Positions 28,051 to 35,941 of a stretch of DNA of 64,000 bases are shown here, one piece after another. A program made the translations under genes and the position numbers. The notes under the pieces are model-generated. The model made no database searches. It saw only the letters and a list, made by a program, of their open reading frames with translations, and was not told the DNA's origin. The first letter of the stretch is position 1; the number at the start of each line of letters is the position of its first letter. This stretch comes from Serinicoccus chungangensis (lineage in GTDB: Bacteria; Actinomycetota; Actinomycetes; Actinomycetales; Dermatophilaceae): assembly GCF_001483745.1 (NCBI RefSeq), contig NZ_LQBL01000008.1, forward strand, positions 1-64,000, written 5' to 3'.

Positions 28051-29069
28051 GCACCAGCCTCACCGCAGCACCGTTCACCGGTCTCGGCGTCGCCCTGGCG
28101 ACGCCGTTCACGACCGGGACCGACGCCGTGGGCGGCTCGCGAAAGCCCGCTGTCGACCACGACGCCTTCGGCCGGCTCGTCGAGCACGTGATCGCCGACG
28201 GGCGGGGGATCGACTGGCTGGTCGTCCTCGGCTCCACCGGCGAGGCCGCCACGGTCACCGACGTCGAGCGGCACGCGCTGGTGCGCCAGGCCGTCGAGCT
28301 GGCCCGCCGCGACGACCGCCGCATCCCGGTCGTCGTAGGGGTCGGGCACAACGACACCGAACGCACCTGCGAGCTCGCCGGGCAGGCTGCGGCCGCCGGT
28401 GCCGACGCCCTGCTCGTCGTCACGCCGTTCTACAACAAGCCCCAGGTCAGTGGCCTGGTGGCGCACTACCGCGCCGTCGCCGACGCGGCGCCTGGGCTGC
28501 CGATCATCGCCTACAACGTGCCCGGCCGCACCGGCTGCAACATCACTCCCGAGGCGCTGCGGGCGATCTGGGAGATCGACCAGGTCGTCGCGATCAAGGA
28601 GAGCTCGGGCGACCTGCGCCAGATCGCCCGGATGTGCCAGGAGGCGCCGCAGGGCCGTGCGGTGCTCGCCGGGGACGACGACCTCGCGCTGGCCGGCATC
28701 GCCGTCGGCGCGCAGGGGCTGGTCTCGGTGTGTGCCAACGTGGTGCCGACCGAGACCCGGCGCCTCGTGCACGCCGCGATGGCCGGTGATCTGCCCCTCG
28801 CTCGCGAGAGCGCTGCGCTGCTGGCACCGACGATGGCGGCGATGTTCGCCGAGACCAACCCGGTGCCGGTCAAGGCCGCGCTGGCGTGCCTCGGCCTGGC
28901 CACCGCACAGGTACGGCTGCCGCTCTCCCCCGCCGAGCCGGACACCTGGTCGCAGGTCCAGACCGCGCTCGCCGACCTGCAGACCTCCCGCCGCAGCGAC
29001 TCGGCGTCGATCGGACGGCTGCCGGAGCGGGTCGCCGTCCCGCACGACACCTCGGCGCTGGCGTCGTGA
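28047..29069 (+). CDS. dapA: 4-hydroxy-tetrahydrodipicolinate synthase
   Basis: 340 aa, longer than the usual 290-300 because of about 40 extra C-terminal residues (after ADLQTSRRSD). The TIM-barrel aldolase motifs are complete: GSTGEAATV, the catalytic Tyr156 in AYNVPGRTG, and Schiff-base Lys184 in VAIKESSG. It condenses pyruvate and aspartate semialdehyde. It is coupled to dapB and dapD by four-base overlaps, so all five genes of the operon are likely made together. Confidence 0.9.
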   Translation: MSTSLTAAPFTGLGVALATPFTTGTDAVGGSRKPAVDHDAFGRLVEHVIADGRGIDWLVVLGSTGEAATVTDVERHALVRQAVELARRDDRRIPVVVGVGHNDTERTCELAGQAAAAGADALLVVTPFYNKPQVSGLVAHYRAVADAAPGLPIIAYNVPGRTGCNITPEALRAIWEIDQVVAIKESSGDLRQIARMCQEAPQGRAVLAGDDDLALAGIAVGAQGLVSVCANVVPTETRRLVHAAMAGDLPLARESAALLAPTMAAMFAETNPVPVKAALACLGLATAQVRLPLSPAEPDTWSQVQTALADLQTSRRSDSASIGRLPERVAVPHDTSALAS

Positions 29070-29911
29070 GCACCGTCGGCACCATGGAGTCCATGACTCA
29101 GCAGGACACGACCGACGGCACCTCGCTGCGCCAGGTCTTCGCCGAGGGCAGCGGCATCGACCCGACGGTGGAGCATGTGGAGCAGCTGCTCGCCGGGCTG
29201 GAGGACGGCTCGATCCGGGCCGCCAGCCGGTCCGCGGACGGCGACTGGACGGCGCACGGCTGGGTCAAGCGCGGCATCCTCGCCGCCTTCCGGCTCAGCG
29301 AGACCGTCGAGCTCGACTGGCCGGGCGGCAGCGTCGACAAGTCGCTCGTGCCGGCGCGCCGGATCACGGCGGGCGACGGCATACGCCTCGTGCCCGGCGG
29401 GACCTCGGTCCGCCGCGGTGCCCACCTCGCCCCGGGCGTGGTGGTCATGCCGCCGAGCTACGTCAACGCCGGGGCGCACGTCGGTGCAGGCTCGATGGTC
29501 GACAGCCACGTCCTCGTCGGCTCGTGCGCGCAGGTGGGTGCAGGGGTGCACCTGTCCACCGCCGTGCAGCTCGGCGGGGTGCTCGAGCCGGTCGGTGCCC
29601 GCCCGGTCGTCGTCGAGGACGACGTCTTCGTCGGGGCGCAGTGCGGGCTCTACGAGGGCGTGGTCGTGCGTCGCGGTGCCGTGCTGGCACCGGGCGTCAC
29701 GCTGACCTCGGGGACGACGATCTACGACCTGGTCGAGCAGCGCGAGCTGCGCGGCGAGGTGCCCGAGCGCGCCGTCGTCGTGCCCGGCTCCCGCCCGGCG
29801 CGCGGCGACTACGCCGACGTCCTCGGGCTCTCGCTCTACGCCCCCGTGATCGTGAAGTACCGCGACGCCGCGACCGACGCCGCCACGGCGCTCGAGGAGT
29901 CGCTGCGGTGA
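29066..29911 (+). CDS. dapD: Tetrahydrodipicolinate N-succinyltransferase, E. coli type
   Basis: 281 aa from GTG 29066 (GTGA overlap with dapA); ATG 29084 or 29093 are alternatives. The left-handed beta-helix hexapeptide repeats are clear (MPPSYVNAGAHVGAGSMVDS, GSCAQVGAGVHLS, LGGVLEP). An N-terminal helical domain reads LLAGLEDGSIRAA then HGWVKRGILAAFR. These match the roughly 275-residue E. coli-type DapD rather than the roughly 315-residue enzyme usual in actinobacteria, which is odd here. It transfers succinyl from succinyl-CoA to tetrahydrodipicolinate. Confidence 0.88.
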   Translation: MSTVGTMESMTQQDTTDGTSLRQVFAEGSGIDPTVEHVEQLLAGLEDGSIRAASRSADGDWTAHGWVKRGILAAFRLSETVELDWPGGSVDKSLVPARRITAGDGIRLVPGGTSVRRGAHLAPGVVVMPPSYVNAGAHVGAGSMVDSHVLVGSCAQVGAGVHLSTAVQLGGVLEPVGARPVVVEDDVFVGAQCGLYEGVVVRRGAVLAPGVTLTSGTTIYDLVEQRELRGEVPERAVVVPGSRPARGDYADVLGLSLYAPVIVKYRDAATDAATALEESLR

Positions 29912-31098
29912 GGACGGCCTCGCGGGTGGCGGGCCAGGGCCTGTCACCCATCCGACGCATGGCGCTCGGAGCCCCGCCGGACGCGATCAACCTCGGGCTC
30001 GGCGAGCCCGGGTGGCCGCTGCCGACCGGACAGGCCGTGCGTCCGGACGAGGGTCCGGCCGACCTGTCCTACGGGCCCAACACCTCCGACCCGGCTCTGG
30101 TGGCGGCGATCGCCGGCTACGCCCAGGCCCGCGGTTCGGACACGGTCGGTCCGGACGGGGTCATGGTCACCGCCGGCAGCCAGGCGGCGCTCTTCGCGCT
30201 CTTCCAGGCGTATGCCGAGCCCGGATCGGCCGTGCTCGTGCCCGACCCCGGCTTCGTCGCCTACCCCACCCTCGCCCGGCTGTGCGGCGCGACGCCCGTC
30301 GGCTACCCGCTCCGCCCGGACGGCGACCTCGACGCCGAGGCGCTGCTCGCGGTGCTGGGCGAGCACGGGCATACCTCCCTGGTCGTGCTCAACCACCCCG
30401 CCAATCCGACCGGCGGGTTGGCCTCTGCCGACGCGCTCCAGCGGGTCGCCGAGGCGTGCGCGGAGCGCGACGTGCTGCTCGTGAGCGACGAGGTGTATGC
30501 CGAGCTCTGGGTCGACGAGCCGCCCGCCTCGCTGCGTGATGTCACGGACACGGGCGTGGTGCTGGGGTCGATGAGCAAGGCCTTCGGCGCGCCCGGACTG
30601 CGGATCGGCTGGGCGACCGGCGAGCCCGAGGTGCTCGCGCCCGCCCGGCTGGTGCACAACGCGATGACCACGGCCCCGTCGCGGCTCTCCCAGCGCGCGG
30701 CGCTCGCGCTGCTCGGGGCCGCGGGCGAGGTGCTGCCCGCGGCGCGCGAGCAGCTCCGCCTGCGCTGGGACGCGGTCGAGCGACTGGCCCCCGGGGGAAA
30801 TGGACATAGCTTTCTGGGCGACGGGCACCACATTCCTATGTCCAGAACGGCGACGAGGGCCGGGTTCTACCTCTGGCTCGCCCTGCCCCACGACCTCGAC
30901 GACGACTCCACCTCGCGCGACGACCCTGCTGTCACCGAGGCGTTCGCCCTGCGCCTGCGCGACGAGGCCGGGGTGACGACGATCCCCGGGACCGCCTTCG
31001 GACCGCGAGGAGCGGGTTTCCTCCGCGTGAGCCTGGGTGGTCCGGTGGACGCGCTCGAGGAAGGACTCCGGCGCCTGGCGCCCTGGTGGAAGGCATGA
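29908..31098 (+). CDS. dapC: Succinyl-diaminopimelate aminotransferase (DapC type)
   Basis: 396 aa PLP-dependent class I/II aminotransferase. Motifs: NHPANPTGG, VSDEVYAEL, PLP Lys224 in GSMSKAFGAPGLRIGW, and the C-terminal Arg in FLRVSLGG. In this operon it should aminate N-succinyl-2-amino-6-oxopimelate to N-succinyl-LL-DAP. Residues about 297-315, just before RAGFYLWL, are an insertion relative to the family. They are encoded by a palindrome of lower GC (see repeat at 30801-30844) that keeps the frame. It is coupled to neighbours by GTGA and ATGA overlaps. Confidence 0.87.
   Translation: MRTASRVAGQGLSPIRRMALGAPPDAINLGLGEPGWPLPTGQAVRPDEGPADLSYGPNTSDPALVAAIAGYAQARGSDTVGPDGVMVTAGSQAALFALFQAYAEPGSAVLVPDPGFVAYPTLARLCGATPVGYPLRPDGDLDAEALLAVLGEHGHTSLVVLNHPANPTGGLASADALQRVAEACAERDVLLVSDEVYAELWVDEPPASLRDVTDTGVVLGSMSKAFGAPGLRIGWATGEPEVLAPARLVHNAMTTAPSRLSQRAALALLGAAGEVLPAAREQLRLRWDAVERLAPGGNGHSFLGDGHHIPMSRTATRAGFYLWLALPHDLDDDSTSRDDPAVTEAFALRLRDEAGVTTIPGTAFGPRGAGFLRVSLGGPVDALEEGLRRLAPWWKA
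30801..30844. repeat. Palindromic low-GC insertion inside dapC
   Basis: Arms TGGACATAG and CTATGTCCA (9 bp, perfect) enclose 26 nt. The surrounding gene is much richer in GC. The element reads through in frame. No second copy was found in this window. Confidence 0.6.
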
Positions 31099-32291
31099 TC
31101 TTGACCGCTGCGACGACTGACCTCTTCGCCTTCGACGAGGCGAGGCTCGACGAGCTGGCCACCTCGCACCCTGGCCCGTTCTTCGCCTACGACCTGGCGG
31201 CGGCACGCGAGCGCTTCGACCGGCTCCGCGCCGCCCTTCCCGCGCGGGTCCGCCTGGCGTATGCCGTGAAGTCCAACCCCGGGTTGCCCCTGCTCGAGGC
31301 CTTCGCCGGCCGGGGCGCGTGGTTCGACTGCGCGAGCGCCGGTGAGGTGTCGGCCGCGCTGGCCGCCGGCGGCACCGGCGCCGGAATGGTCTTCGCCGGC
31401 CCCGCCAAGACCGAGCGCGACCTGCAGGCCGCCCTCTTCGCCGGGGCCCGCGTCCAGGTCGACGGCATCGAGGACATCGCGCGGCTGCACGCCCTGCACA
31501 CCGGCGAGACCCCGCTGGCGGTCAACGTCCGGGTCAACCCTGCCGGGGGTGTGTCCGAGGTGGCGAGCATCATCGGTGGTGTCGGGCCGAGCGCGTTCGG
31601 GGTGGACGAGGAGGTGCTGGAGGCCTTCGTGACCGAGGCCGCGCGCTTCGAGCGGGTCGAGATCCGCGGGCTCCAGGTCTTCTCGGCCAGCAACGAGCTG
31701 GACGCCGGGCGGCTGCTGGCCAACCACCGGACGGCGCTGCGCATCGGGCGACGGCTGCAGGAGCTGCTGGGCCGCGAGCTCGACCTCGTCGACCTCGGCG
31801 GCGGTCTCGGGATCCGGTATGCCCTGACCGAGCCCAACCTCGACGTCCGGGCGGTCGGTGCGGGCCTCGGGCGCATCCTCGGCGAGAACGACTGGTTCAC
31901 CGGCGAGCTGTTGCTCGAGCCCGGCCGCTGGCTCTCCGGACCCACCGGCGTCTATGCCGCTCGGGTCGTGCGCACCAAGGTCTCCCGCGGCGAGCGCTTC
32001 GTCATGCTCGAGGGCGGCATCAACCACCTGCTCCGGCCGCTGCTGACCGGGCAGTCGTTCCCCACCCTGGCCGTGCGCCCCGGCGAAGGCGTCGTCGACG
32101 GCGAGCGGGCGACGACGACGCTGGCCGGGCCGCTGTGCACCTCGCTGGACCGGGTGGGCACGGGTGACCTCCCGGTGGACCTGCGCCCGGGAGACGTGGT
32201 GATGTTCGGGCAGACCGGCGCCTACGCCTACACCCAGGCCATGAGCCACTTCCTGTCGCACGCCCTCCCGGAGCAGCACTGGGTGTGCTGA
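31095..32291 (+). CDS. PLP-dependent decarboxylase, PvsE/BtrK-like (fold type III)
   Basis: 398 aa from ATG 31095 (GGAAGG upstream, ATGA overlap with dapC). Alanine-racemase-fold barrel with PLP Lys59 in AYAVKSNPG, and the glycine loop DLGGGLGI. Instead of the HxGS and CESGD motifs of true diaminopimelate decarboxylase it has FSASNELDA, EPGRWLSGPTGVY, LEGGINH and GPLCTSLDRVG. That pattern fits the PvsE/SbnH/BtrK group, which decarboxylates modified amino acids in siderophore and antibiotic pathways. The true substrate is unknown; annotating it as lysA would be misleading. Confidence 0.8.
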   Translation: MILTAATTDLFAFDEARLDELATSHPGPFFAYDLAAARERFDRLRAALPARVRLAYAVKSNPGLPLLEAFAGRGAWFDCASAGEVSAALAAGGTGAGMVFAGPAKTERDLQAALFAGARVQVDGIEDIARLHALHTGETPLAVNVRVNPAGGVSEVASIIGGVGPSAFGVDEEVLEAFVTEAARFERVEIRGLQVFSASNELDAGRLLANHRTALRIGRRLQELLGRELDLVDLGGGLGIRYALTEPNLDVRAVGAGLGRILGENDWFTGELLLEPGRWLSGPTGVYAARVVRTKVSRGERFVMLEGGINHLLRPLLTGQSFPTLAVRPGEGVVDGERATTTLAGPLCTSLDRVGTGDLPVDLRPGDVVMFGQTGAYAYTQAMSHFLSHALPEQHWVC

Positions 32292-32366
32292 ATGGACGGG
32301 CGGTGGCCCCGACCCCGCTCTGATTGACCGCCGGCCCCATTCGATCTAGCCACAGATCGCAAGTGC

Positions 32367-32400
32367 GGGTAGCCTATCGCTTGAATTACTAGGGCTACCC
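32367..32400. promoter_or_regulatory. Inverted repeat before orphan regulator
   Basis: Perfect arms GGGTAGCC and GGCTACCC with an 18-nt AT-rich spacer lie 31 nt before the GTG at 32432. It could be an autoregulatory operator or a terminator for the dap operon. GC content drops from here onward. Confidence 0.4.
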
Positions 32401-32431
32401 GGGCAACGCTCGGCTAGTTCAGAGGAGAGTC

Positions 32432-33100
32432 GTGACCCCTCACATGTGGCTGGTTCCCGTGCAATCTGATCCGGGCACTCTGCGCCTGACCTCTGAGGTG
32501 CTGCGTCATCAAGGGTCGGAGGTAGATTTGCTGTCCCCTGATCGGCTTCGCCTGCAACTCGAGCAAGGCCTACGGCAAGCCACAGTGATCCACGGGGGGC
32601 CCGTCACGACACCACTGCTCGATGTACAGCGATGGTTGCAAGAGTTCGACGTGCCAACGACCGTCTTGGTGGAGTCCATCTCTGACCGACATAGGTCCAC
32701 TCTTCGCAGGCGTGGAGTCTGCGATGTCCTGAGCCTCCCCGCGTCTCGAGAAGATCTTGAGACCATGGCTGAGCGGCTGGCACGCATGGCCCCTTCGGCG
32801 AAAAGTCCACGCTCTCTTCACGTTGGGGACCTTGAAATCTCGCCTGATCGTCACATCGCCACCGTTGCGCATATCCCTCTTCATCTGACCAAGTCGGAAT
32901 TTGCGATCCTCCAGACACTCGCGCTCCAAGCGGGTCGGGCTGTGGCAAGGTCCGACATCAAGCGCGCGCTCGGCGAAGACTATTCCGCACGGGCCCTTGA
33001 GTCACACATCAGCCGGCTCAGACTGAAACTGCGCAACGCAGGGACTGCTAACGTCATCACTCCGGTCAGACACAGGGGCTATCGACTGGAAGCGCGGTAG
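32432..33100 (+). CDS. Winged-helix regulator with receiver-like N-terminus lacking the phospho-Asp
   Basis: 222 aa, GTG start with AGAGGAGAG upstream. Residues about 125-220 form an OmpR/PhoB-type winged helix (LTKSEFAILQTLALQAGRAV, then ALESHISRLRLKLR and RHRGYRLE). Residues 1-115 follow the alternating pattern of a receiver domain. However, the third strand reads ATVIHGGPV with no phosphorylatable Asp, and the usual KP is LP (LSLPAS), so activation by phosphorylation is unlikely. It sits at the edge of the polysaccharide locus, which it may control. No kinase is adjacent. Confidence 0.8.
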   Translation: MTPHMWLVPVQSDPGTLRLTSEVLRHQGSEVDLLSPDRLRLQLEQGLRQATVIHGGPVTTPLLDVQRWLQEFDVPTTVLVESISDRHRSTLRRRGVCDVLSLPASREDLETMAERLARMAPSAKSPRSLHVGDLEISPDRHIATVAHIPLHLTKSEFAILQTLALQAGRAVARSDIKRALGEDYSARALESHISRLRLKLRNAGTANVITPVRHRGYRLEAR

Positions 33101-33107
33101 CGGCGAC

Positions 33108-34010
33108 CTAGCCTACGGGGAGGCGGGCAGCCTCCAGAGCGGCTGTCGTCGTACCCGTGAGGGACTCGATGCGCCGCCGTTCACTGTCCGTGACTTTGTG
33201 GTGCCATTCTCGCGCGACGAGTTCAGGGGACCGATGAAAATTGTGGAGCGAAGAAGCCGCCGTCGATGCGCCCCCCTTTGCATTCAGATCGGCTTCTACG
33301 CCCGCACCCAAGGCCAAGCCAACCCGATCGAACAGTGTGCGAACACCCGGCATCCCGGCGCCAGCCAACTCTTCGTGAGAGACCACGACGGTGCTGGGCT
33401 CGCGGCGCAGATCTGCCAGAGCTACGCCGTATAGTGCATTGTAGAACCACGCCATTGCCGCAACCGTGTCGTCGTTCGACGGCGGAGGGCCGAGGGCCTC
33501 CGACAATCGGTTGCCTTGGGCGAATGAGGACAGTGCCAGGGCCAACTCATCCAGGTCTGGTGACCATCCCATTCGCCTATAACTCGCCAATGCGGCACCT
33601 GGGTGACGATAGACGAGAATAGCCTGCGCGCCGGTGACCCGCCTTATGGTAGGAATGGACAACATGGCGAATGGGTCCTTCACGACAACCCGGAAGGCAG
33701 GCAGGGGAGCCAACCACTGGCTCCGCCCGTAGCGACTATAGACGGCCAGGTTTAGTCCTGCGTACGACGATCTCAGGGCAACCCGTTGCCGAAGACTGGG
33801 CTCCTCTAAGCGTGTCCATCGGGAAAGAGTTCCCGCGAGGCCGTACTGCCGCCCTCTGGGGTTCATTGGCTCACGCCCGGTCAAGGCTGCCTCGGGGGAC
33901 GCCGCCAGCAGACGGGCCAGCCAAGTTGTCCCAGACCGTGGCATGCCGGTCACCAATAGGGCGGTTCTGCCAGATCTTCGACGAAGCGAAGCGGGCCGCT
34001 GACCGCGCAT
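33108..34010 (-). CDS. Sulfotransferase family protein
   Basis: 300 aa. The N-terminal GMPRSGTTWLARLLAASPEA is the 5'-phosphosulfate-binding loop of PAPS-dependent sulfotransferases, and YRHPGAALASYRR matches the 3'-phosphate-binding RxP...S element. It should transfer sulfate from PAPS to a sugar or other acceptor. It lies downstream of the WecB-type glycosyltransferase on the minus strand and converges with the regulator gene with 7 nt between them. Acceptor unknown; a glycan is likely from context. Confidence 0.85.
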   Translation of the reverse strand: MRGQRPASLRRRSGRTALLVTGMPRSGTTWLARLLAASPEAALTGREPMNPRGRQYGLAGTLSRWTRLEEPSLRQRVALRSSYAGLNLAVYSRYGRSQWLAPLPAFRVVVKDPFAMLSIPTIRRVTGAQAILVYRHPGAALASYRRMGWSPDLDELALALSSFAQGNRLSEALGPPPSNDDTVAAMAWFYNALYGVALADLRREPSTVVVSHEELAGAGMPGVRTLFDRVGLALGAGVEADLNAKGGASTAASSLHNFHRSPELVAREWHHKVTDSERRRIESLTGTTTAALEAARLPVG

Positions 34011-34108
34011 GACTACCGCCTACTTCCTGGAACTGGAGGATGACATGCTACCTGAGAGTCGTGCCATTGCAACGCGAACGGCTCAATCGCTAATGGGAAT
34101 CAGCGATT

Positions 34109-34954
34109 TCAACCCCGCAACGTCGCATTCCTTCTTGTCGTGAGCGATGAAAAGAGACTGCGACCACGTGTGTATCGGCGGACTCTCAACTGCGAGGGTA
34201 TGAGCGAAATCGACATCAGTAGCCCCCTACTGTACCTGCCCGCGAGACGAGGAAAATCTTGTTTCAGGCGGTAAACCCACTCCAGCCCAAGGCGCTGCAA
34301 AACCAGTGGGGCCCGTCGTTCTTCACCTGCCAAGAAGCCGAACCAGCCACCGCATGTCACAACGATGGAGGGCGGAAGTTCCGATCGGTTCTGAACGCTC
34401 CACACGGCCTCGAGCGGCATCCCCAGACCTAGAAAGATAACGTCGGGCCTCGCCTCGCGCAACGAGTCCAGCATTTCGAGGTCGTCAGAGAAGTATCCAT
34501 GGGAAGTAAAAACGGTGTGCGCTGGCGACTTTTCTTGCAGGACTGACGCTGCAGAATCAGCGAGACCCGGGGGCCCTCCTATCAATGCTACGCGAACAGG
34601 GCGCTCTAACGTCTTCGCCATTTCGCGGAGAATAGATATCCCGATGTCTGTTGTGGGCGCCCGTTCGATGACTCTAGCTCCGCCAATGCGAGCCAACAGT
34701 ACGATCGCAATTCCGTCAGCGTAGACAAGCGAGGCCGCGTCCATGGCTTCACGAAAATGCGGATTGGACAGCTCCAACAGTCCACCGACATGGAACGCGA
34801 AGGCAAGTGAGGCCGGCCTTCTTGGCGACTGAACGATCTCCCGCACGACGTCCGCCGCGCGAAGGTCTGCCACACGCACCCCACCTACGCGTACCGAAGG
34901 CAGGGGCCCGCTTCGCCGCGAACTGAGAGACCTCGACTCTGATTGCCTTCGCAC
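34109..34954 (-). CDS. WecB/TagA/CpsF family glycosyltransferase (GT26)
   Basis: 281 aa. Characteristic GT26 motifs: AFHVGGLLELSNPHFREAM, YADGIAIVLLAR (catalytic Asp in the ADG motif), LIGGPPGLADSA, DVIFLGLGMPLEA and ERRAPLVLQRLGLEWVYRL. Members transfer ManNAc or ManNAcA onto a lipid-linked GlcNAc, so its substrate may be the product of WecC encoded at 4766-6004. GTG start, apparently leaderless (TAGCAT 6 nt upstream). It belongs to the surface polysaccharide locus. Confidence 0.9.
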   Translation of the reverse strand: MRRQSESRSLSSRRSGPLPSVRVGGVRVADLRAADVVREIVQSPRRPASLAFAFHVGGLLELSNPHFREAMDAASLVYADGIAIVLLARIGGARVIERAPTTDIGISILREMAKTLERPVRVALIGGPPGLADSAASVLQEKSPAHTVFTSHGYFSDDLEMLDSLREARPDVIFLGLGMPLEAVWSVQNRSELPPSIVVTCGGWFGFLAGEERRAPLVLQRLGLEWVYRLKQDFPRLAGRYSRGLLMSISLIPSQLRVRRYTRGRSLFSSLTTRRNATLRG

Positions 34955-34960
34955 GCACCC

Positions 34961-34966
34961 ATGCTA
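34961..34966 (-). promoter_or_regulatory. -10 box for leaderless GT26 gene
   Basis: TAGCAT on the minus strand ends 6 nt before the GTG at 34954. Confidence 0.45.
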
Positions 34967-35001
34967 GCGGGACTGCTGCACGATCAGGTGACAGTGGTTA
35001 G

Positions 35002-35096
35002 TCACGCAACCTGATCGGCTGGTGTGGTCATGATGGTCTCGTACTCGATGGGGGTCAACCGGCCGAGAGCGGCTTGGCGTCGGCGGCGGTGGTAGG
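35002..35096 (-). pseudogene. IS3-family transposase, C-terminal fragment
   Basis: The minus strand encodes YHRRRRQAALGRLTPIEYE and a stop at 35002, the conserved C-terminus of IS3-family OrfB. The frame is cut at 35096 by the IS21 element. The codons continue on the far side at 37624, and joining the two pieces across a single GTAGG restores an uninterrupted frame. Confidence 0.85.
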
Positions 35097-35161
35097 TGTC
35101 AACGGCCAGTTGGAAGTCCCCGGTTTTGGCCAGGTGGAAGTCCCCACCCTCTGCGGGTTGA

Positions 35162-35941
35162 TCAGGGGGTGGGCAGCTCACCTCCTCGGCGTTGACGTGC
35201 TTGGCGCATGCGGTAGGACTGGCCGTTGGTGAGCACGGTGGTGGCGTGGTGCAGGAGGCGGTCGAGCATGGACACGGCGGTGGTGTGCTCGGGCAGGAAC
35301 CGTCCCCAGTCCTCGAAGGAGTGGTGGGAGGCGATGCCGAGGGATCGGCGTTCGTAGGCGGCGGCGACGAACCGGAACAGCAGCTGGGCGCCGGTGTCGT
35401 CCAGGGGTGCGAAGCCGATCTCGTCGACGAGGACGACGTCGTTGCGCAGCAGGGTCTCGATGGTCTTGCCGACGGTGTTGTCGGCCAGGCCGCGGTAGAG
35501 CGTCTCGACCAGGTCGGCCGCGGTCAGGTACCGCACCCGGTGGCCGGCGAGGACGGCGGCGTGACCCAGGGCGATGAGGGTGTGCGACTTTCCTGTGTCG
35601 GCGGGCCCGATGAGCGCGACGTTCTCCCTGGCCCGGACCCACTCCAGGGACGTCAGGTACGCCCAGGTCGGGGCCGGGATCGAGGAGGCGGCCAGGTCGA
35701 AGTCCTCGATCGTCTTGAGCACCGGGAACGCCGCGGCCTTGAGGCGTGCTCGCTCGTTGGAGGCGTCCCGGGCGGCGATCTCGGCCTCGACCAGTGCCCG
35801 TAGCACTTCCTCGGGCGACCACCGTTGGGTCTTGGCCGTGACGAGCAGCTCGGGGGCGAGCTGTCGCATCGCGGCCAGCTTGAGCCGGCGCAGCCCCGCG
35901 GTCAGGTCCGCATCCAGCACCGGCACGGTCGAGGCGCTCAC
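35162..35941 (-). CDS. istB: IS21 helper ATPase
   Basis: 259 aa from GTG 35941, overlapping the istA stop as GTGA, the coupling usual for IS21. AAA+ features: Walker A GPADTGKSH (about 112-120), Walker B VLVDEIGFAPLD, sensor-like IASHHSFEDWG, and the C-terminal RLLHHATTVLTNGQSYR typical of IstB. It assists IstA in target selection and strand transfer. No frameshift or stop is seen. Confidence 0.93.
   Translation of the reverse strand: MSASTVPVLDADLTAGLRRLKLAAMRQLAPELLVTAKTQRWSPEEVLRALVEAEIAARDASNERARLKAAAFPVLKTIEDFDLAASSIPAPTWAYLTSLEWVRARENVALIGPADTGKSHTLIALGHAAVLAGHRVRYLTAADLVETLYRGLADNTVGKTIETLLRNDVVLVDEIGFAPLDDTGAQLLFRFVAAAYERRSLGIASHHSFEDWGRFLPEHTTAVSMLDRLLHHATTVLTNGQSYRMRQARQRRGGELPTP

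Noticed and set aside
31095-32291. Annotation as diaminopimelate decarboxylase (lysA)
   Set aside because: The operon context invites it, but the LysA substrate motifs (HxGS, CESGD) are replaced by those of the PvsE/BtrK group.
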